Source: Mxb001 sp046046455 (GTDB lineage Bacteria > Actinomycetota > Actinomycetes > S36-B12). From it: DNA of 41,083 bases. Position numbers and translations under genes: made by a program. Location of the stretch: NCBI GenBank assembly GCA_046046455.1, contig JBJOJS010000119.1:1-41083 (forward strand), in the 5' to 3' direction. This document shows, piece by piece, positions 15,024 to 24,169 of this stretch. Numbering within the stretch: position 1 is the first letter of the stretch; each line of letters starts with the position of its first letter. The notes beneath the pieces are model-generated. The model saw only the letters and a program-made list of their open reading frames with translations, made no database searches and was not told where the DNA came from.

Positions 15024-16223
15024 ATGCCTGCAAACCGTTCCACGATGGACGCCCTGCTGAAGGACTACTACCTTCCCGGCGTCCGCAAGACCCTCAACGA
15101 CGAGTGCTTCCTGCTGTCGCAGATCGAGGCCAAGTCCGACCGAGTCGAGGGCCGCCAGGTTCTCATGGACATCAAGGTCGGCCGCAACCAGGGCATCGGT
15201 GCCCGCGCCGACGGCGGCACGCTGCCGGCGGCCGGCAACCAAGTCACGGTCAACGCCAAGGTCGCACTCGCCTACAACTACGGCCGCATCCAGATCAGCG
15301 GCCCGCTCATGCGTTCGGTCACCAGCGACAAGGGCGGCTTCGCCCGTCCGCTGGAGACGGAGACGAAGGGCGTGGTCACCGACCTGAAGAAGGACATCAA
15401 CCGTCAGCTGTACGGTGACGCCACCGGCGCCCTCGCCACCCTGACGGCTGCCACCACGGCCGCCACCACCCTCACGGTCGCTCTCAGCTCGACGCAGCTG
15501 CGCCAGATCGTGCCCGGCATGGTGATCGACATCTTCAACGGTGGCACCGCCCAGGCGACCGCCGTGGTGATCCAGTCGGTCACCTCGACCACCATCACCC
15601 TCACCACCTCGGTGACGGCGGCGAGCGGTGCGAAGATCTATCGCACCGGCTCGAAGGACGCCGAGATGGACGGCCTGGCGAAGATCGTGTCGGCGACCGG
15701 CACCTACCTCACCATCGACCCCACCGTCTACGGCGTGTGGAAGTCGACGGTGAACGCCAACGGTGGCACCCCGCGCACCGCGGTCGAAGACCTGTTCTTC
15801 GCCACCTGGCAGTCGGCTCACATCGCCTCGGGCGACGAGATCGACCTGTGGGTGACCACCCCCGGCATCCACCGTTCGGTCGCCACCGACCTGCTCAACG
15901 ACCGTCGCTTCATGCCGACCAACGTGCTGAAGGGCGGCTACGAGGGCGTCGACATCTCGGCCGCCGGCCAGGGCCGCAAGGGCAGCTCGACCGTCAGCCT
16001 GGTCTACGACCAGGACGCACCGGTCAAGCAGGCGTTCGGCCTCTGCACCTCCCGCCTCGAGTTCCAGCGCGCCAGCGACTGGGAGTTCATGGAGGAGGAC
16101 GGCGCGATCCTGAGCCGAGTCCCGAACACCGATGCCTACGAGGCGACCCTGTTCCTGTACGCGCAGCCCTGCACGGACAGCCGCCAGTCGCACGCCCGCA
16201 TCGACGACCTGTCGGACAGCTGA
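15024..16223 (+). CDS. Major capsid protein (HK97-like fold)
   Basis: A 399-residue protein, not cleaved judging by the absence of a delta-domain. It begins MPANRSTMDALLKDYYLPG. The body has E-loop-like and spine-helix segments (KGVVTDLKKDINRQLYGD) and C-terminal A-domain-like strands (WEFMEEDGAILSRVPN). Residues about 139-210 form a Thr/Val-rich beta insertion (VALSSTQLRQIVPGMVIDIF onward) resembling an inserted I-domain. The place after scaffold and the strong RBS support this. A tight hairpin lies after the stop. Confidence 0.85.
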   Translation: MPANRSTMDALLKDYYLPGVRKTLNDECFLLSQIEAKSDRVEGRQVLMDIKVGRNQGIGARADGGTLPAAGNQVTVNAKVALAYNYGRIQISGPLMRSVTSDKGGFARPLETETKGVVTDLKKDINRQLYGDATGALATLTAATTAATTLTVALSSTQLRQIVPGMVIDIFNGGTAQATAVVIQSVTSTTITLTTSVTAASGAKIYRTGSKDAEMDGLAKIVSATGTYLTIDPTVYGVWKSTVNANGGTPRTAVEDLFFATWQSAHIASGDEIDLWVTTPGIHRSVATDLLNDRRFMPTNVLKGGYEGVDISAAGQGRKGSSTVSLVYDQDAPVKQAFGLCTSRLEFQRASDWEFMEEDGAILSRVPNTDAYEATLFLYAQPCTDSRQSHARIDDLSDS

Positions 16224-16245
16224 TCCAACCCGGCTGCCTGACGGC

Positions 16246-16285
16246 GCCCCCACGTCCCGGCCTACGAGCACCGGGGCGTGGGGGC
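16246..16285 (+). terminator. 15-bp hairpin after capsid gene
   Basis: GCCCCCACGTCCCGG (16246-16260) pairs with 16271-16285 in all but one position, around a 10-base loop, 23 bases beyond the capsid stop. No T-run follows. It may partly terminate transcription, or shield the capsid message from 3' decay, giving more capsid mRNA than downstream products. Confidence 0.65.
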
Positions 16286-16305
16286 TCAACCCCCCAGGAG
16301 GAAAC

Positions 16306-16737
16306 GTGTTGCAGCGCGAGGAGACGGTCACCGGCCTGGTGCATCCCGAGACGATCGGTGGTCACACCGTGTGGAGCGCCCAGGGGACGAGCCCTGGCGA
16401 GCTCGCCGACAAGCTGCGCTACGGCGACCCGGCCCGCGGCTGGGAAGGCGATGAGCGTCTCGCGCTCGTCCTGAACACCGAGCTCGACCAGTGGGAGCTG
16501 TGGCGGCTCGACTTCGGTCAGTACCACCTCGTCGCCCGCCGCCCCACCGATCAGCCCCTCGACGAGCGGCTGATCGACTACCTCGTCGCCAAGGACACCC
16601 GCCGCACCGACCCGCTGAAGGCGCTGTATGCCCACAACGCCCGCCTCGACAAGGCCAAGTTCGACCGCAACGTCGAGCAGCTCGTCGAAGCCGGCGAGCG
16701 GCTCCGGTTCGAGGTCAAGAAGGCAGGTCTGGCGTGA
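16306..16737 (+). CDS. Hypothetical head protein
   Basis: A 143-residue product. The start is a GTG at 16306 because AGGAGG lies six bases upstream; a longer frame starting at 16132 lies inside the capsid gene. Contains LNTELDQWELWRLDFGQYHLVARRP and a helical C-terminus (KFDRNVEQLVEAGERLRFEVK). Between capsid and connector, it may be a head accessory protein. No family recognised. Confidence 0.65.
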   Translation: MLQREETVTGLVHPETIGGHTVWSAQGTSPGELADKLRYGDPARGWEGDERLALVLNTELDQWELWRLDFGQYHLVARRPTDQPLDERLIDYLVAKDTRRTDPLKALYAHNARLDKAKFDRNVEQLVEAGERLRFEVKKAGLA

Positions 16738-17363
16738 GGCTCATGGAGTACCGCGAGAAGGTGCGCAACCGCGCCGGCATCGCTTCGGGTGACCAGTTCA
16801 TCCCGTCGAGCGTGATCGACGACGCCGTCAACCAGGCGCTCGAGCAGATCGACGCCGAGTACCACTGGCCGTGGCTCGAGGTGACGGACACCTTCACCAC
16901 CGTGGCCGGCACCGACACCTACGCCCTGCCGGCGAACTATCGCGCCACCCGCAGCATCCTGCTGCGCAACACCGGCGGCAGCCAGCGCATCCTGTACAAC
17001 GTCTCGCCCACCCAGGCGTTGGCGAAGTCGGACCTCGCAACCGGCGCACCCGACGCCTACGGCATCGTCGGGAACAACATCGTGCTCGTCGAAACGCCCG
17101 ACCAGGCGTACACCGTGACGCACCTCTACTACCGGCAGACGATCGAGCTGGTCGCCGACGAGGACGAGCCCCTCATCCCTGACCAGTGGCACGGTTCGGT
17201 CGTCGCCGCGGCCGCCGCCAACATCGCCATGCGCGAGGAGCTGCGTGGCATCAAGGACGCCTGCGACCAAGACGTGGCGAACTGGATCCGGCGCATGCGC
17301 AACGCACTGCGTCGCTCCACCGGCCCGGTCGTGCCGCGGGTGCGCCGGGACGGCTGGATCTGA
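16734..17363 (+). CDS. Head-tail connector / adaptor protein
   Basis: A 209-residue product starting at a GTG that overlaps the previous stop. It starts with helices (SSVIDDAVNQALEQIDAEYHW) then PWLEVTDTFTTVAGTDTYALPANY, a pattern shared by podovirus head-completion adaptors (P22 gp4-like and related): an N-terminal two-helix unit, a small beta domain, then a C-terminal helix. It should bind below the portal ring. The family call is from pattern only. Confidence 0.7.
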   Translation: MRLMEYREKVRNRAGIASGDQFIPSSVIDDAVNQALEQIDAEYHWPWLEVTDTFTTVAGTDTYALPANYRATRSILLRNTGGSQRILYNVSPTQALAKSDLATGAPDAYGIVGNNIVLVETPDQAYTVTHLYYRQTIELVADEDEPLIPDQWHGSVVAAAAANIAMREELRGIKDACDQDVANWIRRMRNALRRSTGPVVPRVRRDGWI

Positions 17364-18913
17364 TGCCCGACCTGTTCGTCCGCTTCGACTCTTGGTCCGC
17401 AGGGAACGCCGGCCGCCTCGACCCCGGCATGGCCCCACAGAACGCCTGGTACGGGCGCAACGTCCACATGTACAACTCGGGGCTCATCGGGCCGCGCTGG
17501 GGGCTCAAGTCGCTCGCCGTCACCGTGTCCGGTGGCGGCGGCATCACCGTGCCGGTCGCCAACGGGCCGAAGGGCTTCGCCACTCTCGGCTCGAACGCCC
17601 TGGTGACCGCCGACAGGACGTACATGATCCCGCTGACCGGGCTCGAGGCCGGCGCCGGTGTGGCGACCCCGTTCGCCGCCTACCCGGTGACCCCGTCGAA
17701 GTGGGTGACGTACGTCGCGCAGACCGACTCGCTGATCTTCGCCCTCGTCGACAACGCCCTCTACCGGCACAACACGTCGGGCATGACGACCACCGCGGTC
17801 ACCACCCCGTCGCCGTTCAGCTTCATCCGGCGCTGGAACCTGTACTGCGTCGGTGTCGACTCCGTCACCCCGTACCGGCTGTGGTTCTCGCAGATCACGG
17901 CCGGCGGCTTCGACTTCTCGGTCTGGCCGGTCGGCAACTACCTCGACGTGGGTGACAGCGAGCCGATCACCGCGATCGTCCCCGTCTACAACACCCTGTT
18001 CGTCGGCAAGCGCAGCGGCTGGTGGGCGATCACGGGTGTCATCGGCACCAGCAGCGCCATCCGGCAGGCGACCAGCGGCGACGGCCCCGTCGATGCGCGC
18101 GGCGCTGGCGCCACCGCCGACAACCGCATCGTCTACTGGCCGCGGTCCTACAACCCGGCCCTCTTCAACGGCTCTCGCTCGTCGCTGCTGCTCGACCATG
18201 TCGTGCCGGCGTTCAACCCTCTGGCGTCGCAGGCCGTGATGGCGTCGCCCACCGGGCGCACCAACATCTTCGGCTACGACAACGGCGCCACCTCGAGCGT
18301 CATCATGTTCGCCGAGTCGGGTGGCGCCTCCTACCACGACCTCGGTGTCAGCCTGGCCGGCTACGCCCCCGACGTGATCGAGAACGGCTACGGCATCTCC
18401 ACGCCCGGCACCATCTTGGCTGCGAAGAAGTCGACCACAGCCGGTGAAGCGTTGCAGCTGTACGCCTGGAACATCGACGCCGACCGCCCGCCGATCGCCA
18501 GCGACACCCTCGGATCGCTCGGCGACGGCGTCGACACTCCGATCGACGCCTACCTGCAGACACGAGCCTGGTTCGATCCCCAGGGCCGCGACGTGCGGGT
18601 TCGCAGTGTGCAGGTCCGGTATCGGGCATGGAAGATCGGTTCGAACGCCACCGAGGCCAGCAAGCTGATGTCGGGCTTCGGTGTCTCCGTCGAGACTCTG
18701 AGCCCGTACGACGACCGCAGCTCCACCAGCCCCGAACAGCATGCTCGGGTGGCGTGGAACGAGGTGTCGACCTCCGGTTCCGACCTCATCGCCCGCTTCG
18801 CCATCGGCGACCAGGGCTTCGGCTCAGGGTTCCGCATCAACGTGACCGACATGCGGGGCGTCGCCATCCGCGACATCGTCGTCGGCCTGGATGTGCGCTC
18901 GCAGAGGACGTGA
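17363..18913 (+). CDS. Tail hub / nozzle-like beta-propeller protein
   Basis: A 516-residue product with repeated beta-strand blades (for example WAITGVIGTSSAIRQATSGD, WPRSYNPALFNGSRSSLLLD), starting MPDLFVRFDSWSAGNAGRL. The layout agrees with podovirus nozzle or packaged-DNA stabilisation proteins (P22 gp10 type), which form a hexameric beta-propeller under the adaptor. It follows the adaptor directly, by an overlapping TGATG. No motif is decisive. Confidence 0.6.
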   Translation: MPDLFVRFDSWSAGNAGRLDPGMAPQNAWYGRNVHMYNSGLIGPRWGLKSLAVTVSGGGGITVPVANGPKGFATLGSNALVTADRTYMIPLTGLEAGAGVATPFAAYPVTPSKWVTYVAQTDSLIFALVDNALYRHNTSGMTTTAVTTPSPFSFIRRWNLYCVGVDSVTPYRLWFSQITAGGFDFSVWPVGNYLDVGDSEPITAIVPVYNTLFVGKRSGWWAITGVIGTSSAIRQATSGDGPVDARGAGATADNRIVYWPRSYNPALFNGSRSSLLLDHVVPAFNPLASQAVMASPTGRTNIFGYDNGATSSVIMFAESGGASYHDLGVSLAGYAPDVIENGYGISTPGTILAAKKSTTAGEALQLYAWNIDADRPPIASDTLGSLGDGVDTPIDAYLQTRAWFDPQGRDVRVRSVQVRYRAWKIGSNATEASKLMSGFGVSVETLSPYDDRSSTSPEQHARVAWNEVSTSGSDLIARFAIGDQGFGSGFRINVTDMRGVAIRDIVVGLDVRSQRT

Positions 18914-19371
18914 TGAGGCTCTTCCAGTTCATCATCCGCTGGTCGCAGCTGCGTGGCGACTCCTCGGAAGCTGCGATCCTCGACGAGCGTGACCGCCAGC
19001 TCGAGGACTGGCTCAATGAGCTCGCCGCCAGCGGCGGCGGGGGTGGCGGCGGGGGCGACATGCTCCGCTCGAACAACCTCTCCGACGTGCTCAGTGTGTC
19101 GACCGCCCGGTCGAACCTGGGGCTCGGAGCGTTCGCCACCGCAACCAGCTCGGGAGCGACCGCGCTGCTCGACCAGTTCACCTCCACCACCAAGGGGGTG
19201 GTGCCCGCATCCGGCGGCGGGTCCACGAACTTCCTGCGCGCCGACGGCACCTGGGCGGCACCGCCCGGCGGGTCGGGTGGCGGCAGCAGCTCGTCGTCGG
19301 CGACGTTCGATGGCGGCGACTCGACCACGGCGTCGTTCACGTCGGTAATCAACGGAGGAGCATCACTGTGA
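18913..19371 (+). CDS. Short tail-fibre module protein
   Basis: A 152-residue product with a helical N-terminus (RLFQFIIRWSQLRGD) and a poly-Gly linker. After the linker come NNLSDVLSVSTARSNLGLG and FLRADGTWAAPP modules that recur in the next gene. Its N-terminus may bind the nozzle while the repeats match the fibre's stem. It overlaps both neighbours by one to four bases. It could be a short adaptor between virion and main fibre. Confidence 0.65.
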   Translation: MRLFQFIIRWSQLRGDSSEAAILDERDRQLEDWLNELAASGGGGGGGGDMLRSNNLSDVLSVSTARSNLGLGAFATATSSGATALLDQFTSTTKGVVPASGGGSTNFLRADGTWAAPPGGSGGGSSSSSATFDGGDSTTASFTSVINGGASL

Positions 19372-21581
19372 GCGTGCAGATCCGCAGCAGGCGTGACACG
19401 GCCGCCAACTGGGCGACCAACAACCCGGTGCTCGGCGTCGGCGAGATCGGCATCGAGATCGATGTCGCTGCGCCGGCCACAGCCCCGAAGCTGAAGGTCG
19501 GCAACGGTGTGACCGCCTGGAACACCCTGCCGTACCTGGCGGCCGCCGCCGCCGGGGCGCTCCTGGCAGCGAACAACCTGTCCGACTTGGCGAACGTGAC
19601 CACGGCGCGCTCGAACCTGGGGCTCGGTGGTGCTGCGACCCTGAACGTCGGCACCGCGGCCGGCACCGTCGCTGCCGGTGACGACTCGAGGATCACCGGG
19701 GCGGCGCAGAAGGCATCGAACCTCTCCGACCTCGGGAACGTGACCACGGCGCGCTCCAACCTCGGGCTCGGCGGCGCTGCGACCCTGAACGTCGGCACCG
19801 CGGCCGGCACCGTCGCTGCCGGTGACGACTCCCGCATCACCGGGGCGGCGCAGAAGGCATCGAACCTGTCCGACCTCACCAACGTCACGACGGCGCGCTC
19901 CAACCTCGGCCTCGGCACGGCGGCCACGAAGGATGTCCCGGCCACCGGCAACGCCGCTGCGACCGAAGTGGTGCAGGGCAACGACACGCGGCTCACCGAC
20001 TCCCGCACCCCGTCGGCGCACGCATCGACGCACAGCTCGGGCGGCACCGACCCGATCAGCCACAACAACCTTGCCGGCCTCACCACCGGTGACCCTCACA
20101 CGCAGTACCAGCTCGAGTCGGAGAAGGCCGCCGCCAACGGCTACGCCTCCCTCGACGCAGGCACCAAGGTGCCGATCGCTCAGATCCCCACGGGCACCAC
20201 GGGCACCACGGTGCCATTCGGGAACGACGCCCGGTTCACTGACGCGCGCACGCCGACGGCGCACGCATCGACGCACAGCTCGGGCGGCACCGACCCGATC
20301 AGCCACAACAACCTGGCGGGCCTGACCACAGGTGACCCTCACACGCAGTACCAGCTCGAGTCGGAGAAGGCCGCCGCCAACGGCTACGCATCTCTCGACG
20401 CGAGCATCAAGGTGCCGATCGCTCAGATCCCGACGGGCACCACGGGCACCACGGTGCCCTTGGGGAACGACGCCCGGTTCACCGACACTCGGACGCCGAC
20501 CGACAACACGGTGTCGACGATCAAGATCGTGAACGACGCCGTCGACAACACGAAGCTGGCGAACATGGCGACCGCCACCCTGAAGGGGCGCAACACGGCC
20601 GGCACCGGCGACCCCGAGGATCTGTCGACGGCGACGGTGGCCGGCATGCTGGCGGTCGGCGGCGACCTGACGGGCACGGTGGGTAACGCACTGATCGCAG
20701 CGAACGCCGTCACCAACGCCGACCTGGCCGACATGGCGACCGCCACCCTGAAGGGGCGGCTGACGGCGGGCACGGGCGATCCCGAAGACCTCACCGGAAC
20801 CCAGGCCACCACCCTGCTCGACGTGTTCACCACGGTCCTGAAGGGCTTGGTCCCTTCCGGCGGCTCGACCGCCACGTTCCTGCGTGGTGACGCCACCTGG
20901 CAGTCGATTGCCGGTGGTGGCGACATGCTGCGCGCGAACAACCTGTCGGACGTGCTGTCGGTGGCGACGGCGCGCACCAACCTCGGCCTCGGTTCGCTCG
21001 CGACCCTGGCGCCGCCCGGCACGACCACCACCTACCTGCGGGGTGATGCGACATTCCAGACGTTGCCGCTACCTCAGCTCATCGTCAACGGCAACTCGGC
21101 GACGCAGGCGATCAACGCCACCGACACCTACCTCACGGGCTCGAGCCTCGCCATCGGTGGTCGCATCAAGGCGGGAACCCACCTGCGCTGGCGTGCCACG
21201 TTCTCGAAGACCGCCTTCGGCACAGCTGCCCCACAGATCTTCGTCCGGTTCGGCACCGCCGGGGCCATCGCTGACGCGGCCCGCTGCAGCTTCAACGCAT
21301 TTGCTGTCCAGACAGCGGCGGCCGACACCGGCTGGTTCGACATCGAGCTGTCGCTGTCGGGCTCGTCGGCGACGGCGTTGGCGTTGGCGACGATCACCCT
21401 GTGGCACAAGAACACGAACACAGGTATCGCCAATGTGCAGCAGCAGCAGATGTTCAACGTCACGTCGGCAGCGTTCGACACGACCGGGGCGACGTTGTTC
21501 GCCGGCCTGTCGGTCCTGCCCAACACCAGCGCCGTGTGGACGTTCCATTCCGTCGCCGCTCAGGCGTTCAACCTCACCTGA
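19368..21581 (+). CDS. Tail fibre protein with repeated stem modules
   Basis: A 737-residue product from a GTG (GTGAGCGTGCAG) with GGAGG upstream. The N-terminal 60 residues (RRDTAANWATNNPVLGVGEI, LKVGNGVTAWNTLPY) are the anchor common to phage fibres and receptor-binding proteins. Then come three LSDxxNVTTARSNLGLG-type modules (about 19575-19920), two longer SAHASTHSSGGTDPI modules (20010-20480), two paired ADMATATLKGR modules, and a C-terminal beta head (SLAIGGRIKAGTHLRWRATF) likely to contact the host. No chaperone domain is seen. Confidence 0.85.
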   Translation: MSVQIRSRRDTAANWATNNPVLGVGEIGIEIDVAAPATAPKLKVGNGVTAWNTLPYLAAAAAGALLAANNLSDLANVTTARSNLGLGGAATLNVGTAAGTVAAGDDSRITGAAQKASNLSDLGNVTTARSNLGLGGAATLNVGTAAGTVAAGDDSRITGAAQKASNLSDLTNVTTARSNLGLGTAATKDVPATGNAAATEVVQGNDTRLTDSRTPSAHASTHSSGGTDPISHNNLAGLTTGDPHTQYQLESEKAAANGYASLDAGTKVPIAQIPTGTTGTTVPFGNDARFTDARTPTAHASTHSSGGTDPISHNNLAGLTTGDPHTQYQLESEKAAANGYASLDASIKVPIAQIPTGTTGTTVPLGNDARFTDTRTPTDNTVSTIKIVNDAVDNTKLANMATATLKGRNTAGTGDPEDLSTATVAGMLAVGGDLTGTVGNALIAANAVTNADLADMATATLKGRLTAGTGDPEDLTGTQATTLLDVFTTVLKGLVPSGGSTATFLRGDATWQSIAGGGDMLRANNLSDVLSVATARTNLGLGSLATLAPPGTTTTYLRGDATFQTLPLPQLIVNGNSATQAINATDTYLTGSSLAIGGRIKAGTHLRWRATFSKTAFGTAAPQIFVRFGTAGAIADAARCSFNAFAVQTAAADTGWFDIELSLSGSSATALALATITLWHKNTNTGIANVQQQQMFNVTSAAFDTTGATLFAGLSVLPNTSAVWTFHSVAAQAFNLT
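19575..20490 (+). repeat. Nested direct repeats in the tail-fibre gene
   Basis: At the DNA level, blocks near 19587-19712 and 19729-19860 are almost identical (NVTTARSNLGLGGAATLNVG and onward). A block near 20010-20235 repeats near 20255-20487 (SAHASTHSSGGTDPI through GNDARF). The repeats keep frame, so recombination would shorten or lengthen the fibre stem without breaking the gene. Confidence 0.85.
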
Positions 21582-21646
21582 GCACCACCCAATGAGCAAC
21601 CGGTTGCATCACTGACGTGTTGCAGATGGGAAAGTAGGATCAGACC
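21582..21646 (+). promoter_or_regulatory. Operator-like site and leaderless promoter
   Basis: GCAACCGGTTGCA (21597-21607, one base short of the full palindrome) and a second TTGCA at 21620 precede TAGGAT at 21635-21640, a -10 hexamer. The next gene's GTG starts six bases after that hexamer, with no Shine-Dalgarno, as expected for a leaderless mRNA. Confidence 0.55.
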
Positions 21647-22435
21647 GTGGCGTACCCCCCGACCGTCCCACCGAACTCGCGCGGGAATCTCACCTCGATG
21701 GACACCAACCATGCGGGTGACCACAACGCTGTCTCGAACGCCCTGACCGACATCATCAACGAGCTCGGCTCCAACCCGTCCGGTGCTGTGGCGACGGTCG
21801 ACCAGCGATTCCAGACGATCGAGGCGGCCGACTGGGTCGACCAGGCCCGCATCGCCAACAACGCCGTCGGCTACAACGAGCTCGCTGCGCTCTCGGTCGA
21901 CCACACGAAGTTCGTCGCCACCCAGCGGCCGCTCATCATCTGCACCTCGTCGACCCGCCCGGCGGGCTCGATCGCCGGCCAGCTGATCTTCGAGACGGAC
22001 AAGTCGCGCGTGCGCGTCTTCGACGGGACGAACTGGTTGCTCGTCTCGGGCCTCATGGGTGGCAACTGGTCCGGTACGGGCACGTCGATCGCGAACGGCG
22101 GCAACGCCAACCTGTCCGCAGACACCGAGACGCTGGACACCGACGCCATGTCGGCCGTCGGCAGTGCGACGGTGACCGTCCCCGAGGCGGGAACGTGGGC
22201 TGTTGCGCTCGACCTGAGCTGCACGTCGGGCACGCCGAGCGCCGGCCTCGGCACGCTGGCGAAAATCACTGCCGGCGGCACCGTGTACGAGATGGCGGTG
22301 ACCAGCATCACCGAGTCGTTCGCGGTCACCGTCCCGATCGCTGCCGCCGGAACCATCGTCTGCAACGTCCTGAACGCCACCGGCGGCACCTGCGTCTACT
22401 CGCACGCCGTGGCCGTCCGACGGGTGTCCGCATGA
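21647..22435 (+). CDS. Putative tail spike / receptor-binding protein
   Basis: A 262-residue product. The N-terminus (SRGNLTSMDTNHAGDHNAVS) and helix (ALTDIINELG) recall actinophage tail-associated proteins that carry NHAxDHN-type starts. The middle has RPAGSIAGQLIFETDKSRVRVFDG, a common phage fibre motif. A Ser/Thr-rich beta C-terminus follows (SAVGSATVTVPEAGTWAVAL). Probably a second receptor-binding protein or accessory fibre. Its own operator-linked promoter suggests it is expressed separately from the fibre operon, perhaps during lysogeny. Confidence 0.6.
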   Translation: MAYPPTVPPNSRGNLTSMDTNHAGDHNAVSNALTDIINELGSNPSGAVATVDQRFQTIEAADWVDQARIANNAVGYNELAALSVDHTKFVATQRPLIICTSSTRPAGSIAGQLIFETDKSRVRVFDGTNWLLVSGLMGGNWSGTGTSIANGGNANLSADTETLDTDAMSAVGSATVTVPEAGTWAVALDLSCTSGTPSAGLGTLAKITAGGTVYEMAVTSITESFAVTVPIAAAGTIVCNVLNATGGTCVYSHAVAVRRVSA

Positions 22436-22472
22436 CACCCGAACCCATCGCCCACCTGTGGAGGACTCCCAC

Positions 22473-23180
22473 ATGACCGCCGCCCCTCACCTCGCCTTCC
22501 GTGGCCTCGGCCTCAACGGCAAGACCTCGAAGCTCGACATCATCAAGTTCGCCACCGGCGGCTTCTGGCTCGACGCTGACCACGTCCTCCACGGCCCCGG
22601 TGTGCTCTACAAGCCGCTGCCCGAAGCTGCCACCCAGCCGAAGATCACGCCGCGCAACGTCATCCTGCACTCGCAGGCCGCCCCCACGAAGATCCCGTGG
22701 TGGAACGCCTGGGCGTACTGGAACCGCGGCGACATCACCGGCGAGGCGCACACCCTGTGCAACCTCGATGGCACGATCATCCAGGCGATGCCGTTCAACG
22801 TGCGCGCCGACAACAACTACAAGGGCAACAGCTGGACGCACCTCGGCAACCGGTACGGCGCCCTGTCCTGCGAGACGCAGGACTTCGGCGCGGCCTCGCT
22901 GCAGACCACCCCGTGGGCGCAGCAGCAGTTCCACGCCCTGGTCGCCATGACCACCGTCCAATGCGTCGCCTATCGGATCGCCTGCACGGCGCCGACGACG
23001 TGGGACGACACCGGCATCGGCTACCACAGCCAGTTCAAGGAGTGGTCGATCTACGTCGGCAAGACCTGCCCTGGTCAGCAGCGCATCCGTCAGATGGACG
23101 AGCTGCGACGCCAGGTGGCGAGCCGGGTGGCGGCTTTCTACGAGGGTGCCGGCGGCACCTGTCCGACCAAGGGGGCATGA
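22473..23180 (+). CDS. N-acetylmuramoyl-L-alanine amidase (endolysin)
   Basis: A 235-residue Amidase_2/PGRP-type hydrolase that cuts the bond between MurNAc and L-Ala in peptidoglycan. Zinc ligands can be read: H in VILHSQAAP (about residue 67), H in GYHSQF (about 185) and C in KTCPG (about 199). Two Trp-rich stretches (WWNAWAYWNRGD and others) suit glycan binding. No signal peptide, so it needs a holin. GGAGG precedes the ATG at 22473; an upstream GTG at 22458 is possible. A small membrane protein follows with a four-base overlap. Confidence 0.85.
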   Translation: MTAAPHLAFRGLGLNGKTSKLDIIKFATGGFWLDADHVLHGPGVLYKPLPEAATQPKITPRNVILHSQAAPTKIPWWNAWAYWNRGDITGEAHTLCNLDGTIIQAMPFNVRADNNYKGNSWTHLGNRYGALSCETQDFGAASLQTTPWAQQQFHALVAMTTVQCVAYRIACTAPTTWDDTGIGYHSQFKEWSIYVGKTCPGQQRIRQMDELRRQVASRVAAFYEGAGGTCPTKGA

Positions 23181-23389
23181 TGTCCGTGAACAACCTTCCG
23201 AAGCTCGTCGCGGCGTTGGTGCTGTCGGGCTTCATGACGCTGCTGATGATGACGGATCACGTCTCGAGCGAAGCAGGCGTCCCGTTCCTCACCGCCATCG
23301 GCGGGTACATCCTCGGCAACGGCATCGCAGCCCGACGCGGCGACCCCGTCGAACCGATCATCGGCAACCGCACCACAGGGGAGGGCTAA
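23177..23389 (+). CDS. Putative holin (two-TM small protein)
   Basis: A 70-residue product with two hydrophobic segments (VAALVLSGFMTLLMMT and FLTAIGGYILGNGIA) and a basic C-terminus (ARRGDPVEP). It directly follows the amidase with an ATGA overlap. Size, topology and context fit a class II-like holin that forms membrane lesions for endolysin release. Identity is by context; no holin family was recognised. Confidence 0.6.
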   Translation: MMSVNNLPKLVAALVLSGFMTLLMMTDHVSSEAGVPFLTAIGGYILGNGIAARRGDPVEPIIGNRTTGEG

Positions 23390-23643
23390 TGCCCCAGCTG
23401 AACTACGGCCTCATCGGCCCGGCCATCGACGCCAAGGCCGTCACTCCGAGCGACACCGCCGACCTGCCCGACGGCCCCTGCAAGGCGCTGTGGGTCGGTG
23501 GCGCTGGCGCGATCTCGCTCATCACCGGCGGCGGCTCCACCGTGCTCGTCTCGGGCATCACCGCGGGCTACAAGCTCGACATGACGGCCGTGCGCGTCCG
23601 AGCCACGGGCACGACCGCCACCCTCATCCTCGCCCTGTACTGA
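23389..23643 (+). CDS. Small virion-associated beta protein
   Basis: An 84-residue product with SDTADLPDGPCKALWVGGAG and RVRATGTTATLILALY, a common small phage protein with this PSDTxDLP...GLYVGGxGD...RVxATGTTA layout. It is often annotated as a spike or structural protein; the exact role is unsettled. The ATG overlaps the holin stop (TAATG). Confidence 0.65.
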   Translation: MPQLNYGLIGPAIDAKAVTPSDTADLPDGPCKALWVGGAGAISLITGGGSTVLVSGITAGYKLDMTAVRVRATGTTATLILALY

Positions 23644-23656
23644 GCGGAGGCCCATC

Positions 23657-24169
23657 ATGGCGCTCGACGACTACACCCGTGGAGTCCTCAGCAAGCTGCA
23701 ACTCGACGCCAGGAACAAGCCGTTCTACACCCCTGCCCTCATGGCGTATCTGCGGGGGGTCGGCATGACCCTCTCCAACGCCGAGGACACGCGGGCGCGC
23801 GACCGTGGGCAGACCGGCCGCGACTACATCCGTTCCGTCGACGACGCCGGCCGGAACTACGAGCAGGGCCGCCAGAACCTGACCGCCAACCTCGTCTCGA
23901 GGGGCATCTTCTCGTCCGGTGAGGCGAACGACCGGTATGCGAAGCAGGACGCCGAGCGTGGCCGCCAGATGTCGCAGCTCGCCGAAGGCAAGGCCAACCG
24001 GCTCACGGCGATCGATCGTGCCTACGGCCAGGTCGAGGACTCGCTCCGTCAGCAGACCGTCGAGCGGATGCTGGGCGCCGAGCAGGACGAGGCGACCCGC
24101 AAGGCCACGGCGAAGGCGCAGAAGGATCAGCAGGATCAGCTGCTCAAGTTCTACCAGGGGCAGAAATGA
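23657..24169 (+). CDS. Putative internal (ejection) protein, helical
   Basis: A 170-residue hydrophilic all-helix product, rich in Arg, Gln, Asp (QTGRDYIRSVDDAGRNYEQG, LRQQTVERMLGAEQDEATRK). Its place before two large internal-type proteins suggests a podovirus ejection protein or virion core component. The stop overlaps the next start by four bases. No family recognised. Confidence 0.55.
   Translation: MALDDYTRGVLSKLQLDARNKPFYTPALMAYLRGVGMTLSNAEDTRARDRGQTGRDYIRSVDDAGRNYEQGRQNLTANLVSRGIFSSGEANDRYAKQDAERGRQMSQLAEGKANRLTAIDRAYGQVEDSLRQQTVERMLGAEQDEATRKATAKAQKDQQDQLLKFYQGQK

Noticed and set aside
19340..19380. Programmed frameshift joining the two fibre genes
   Set aside because: The second gene has its own GGAGG and GTG start in a four-base overlap, and no slippery heptamer is seen.
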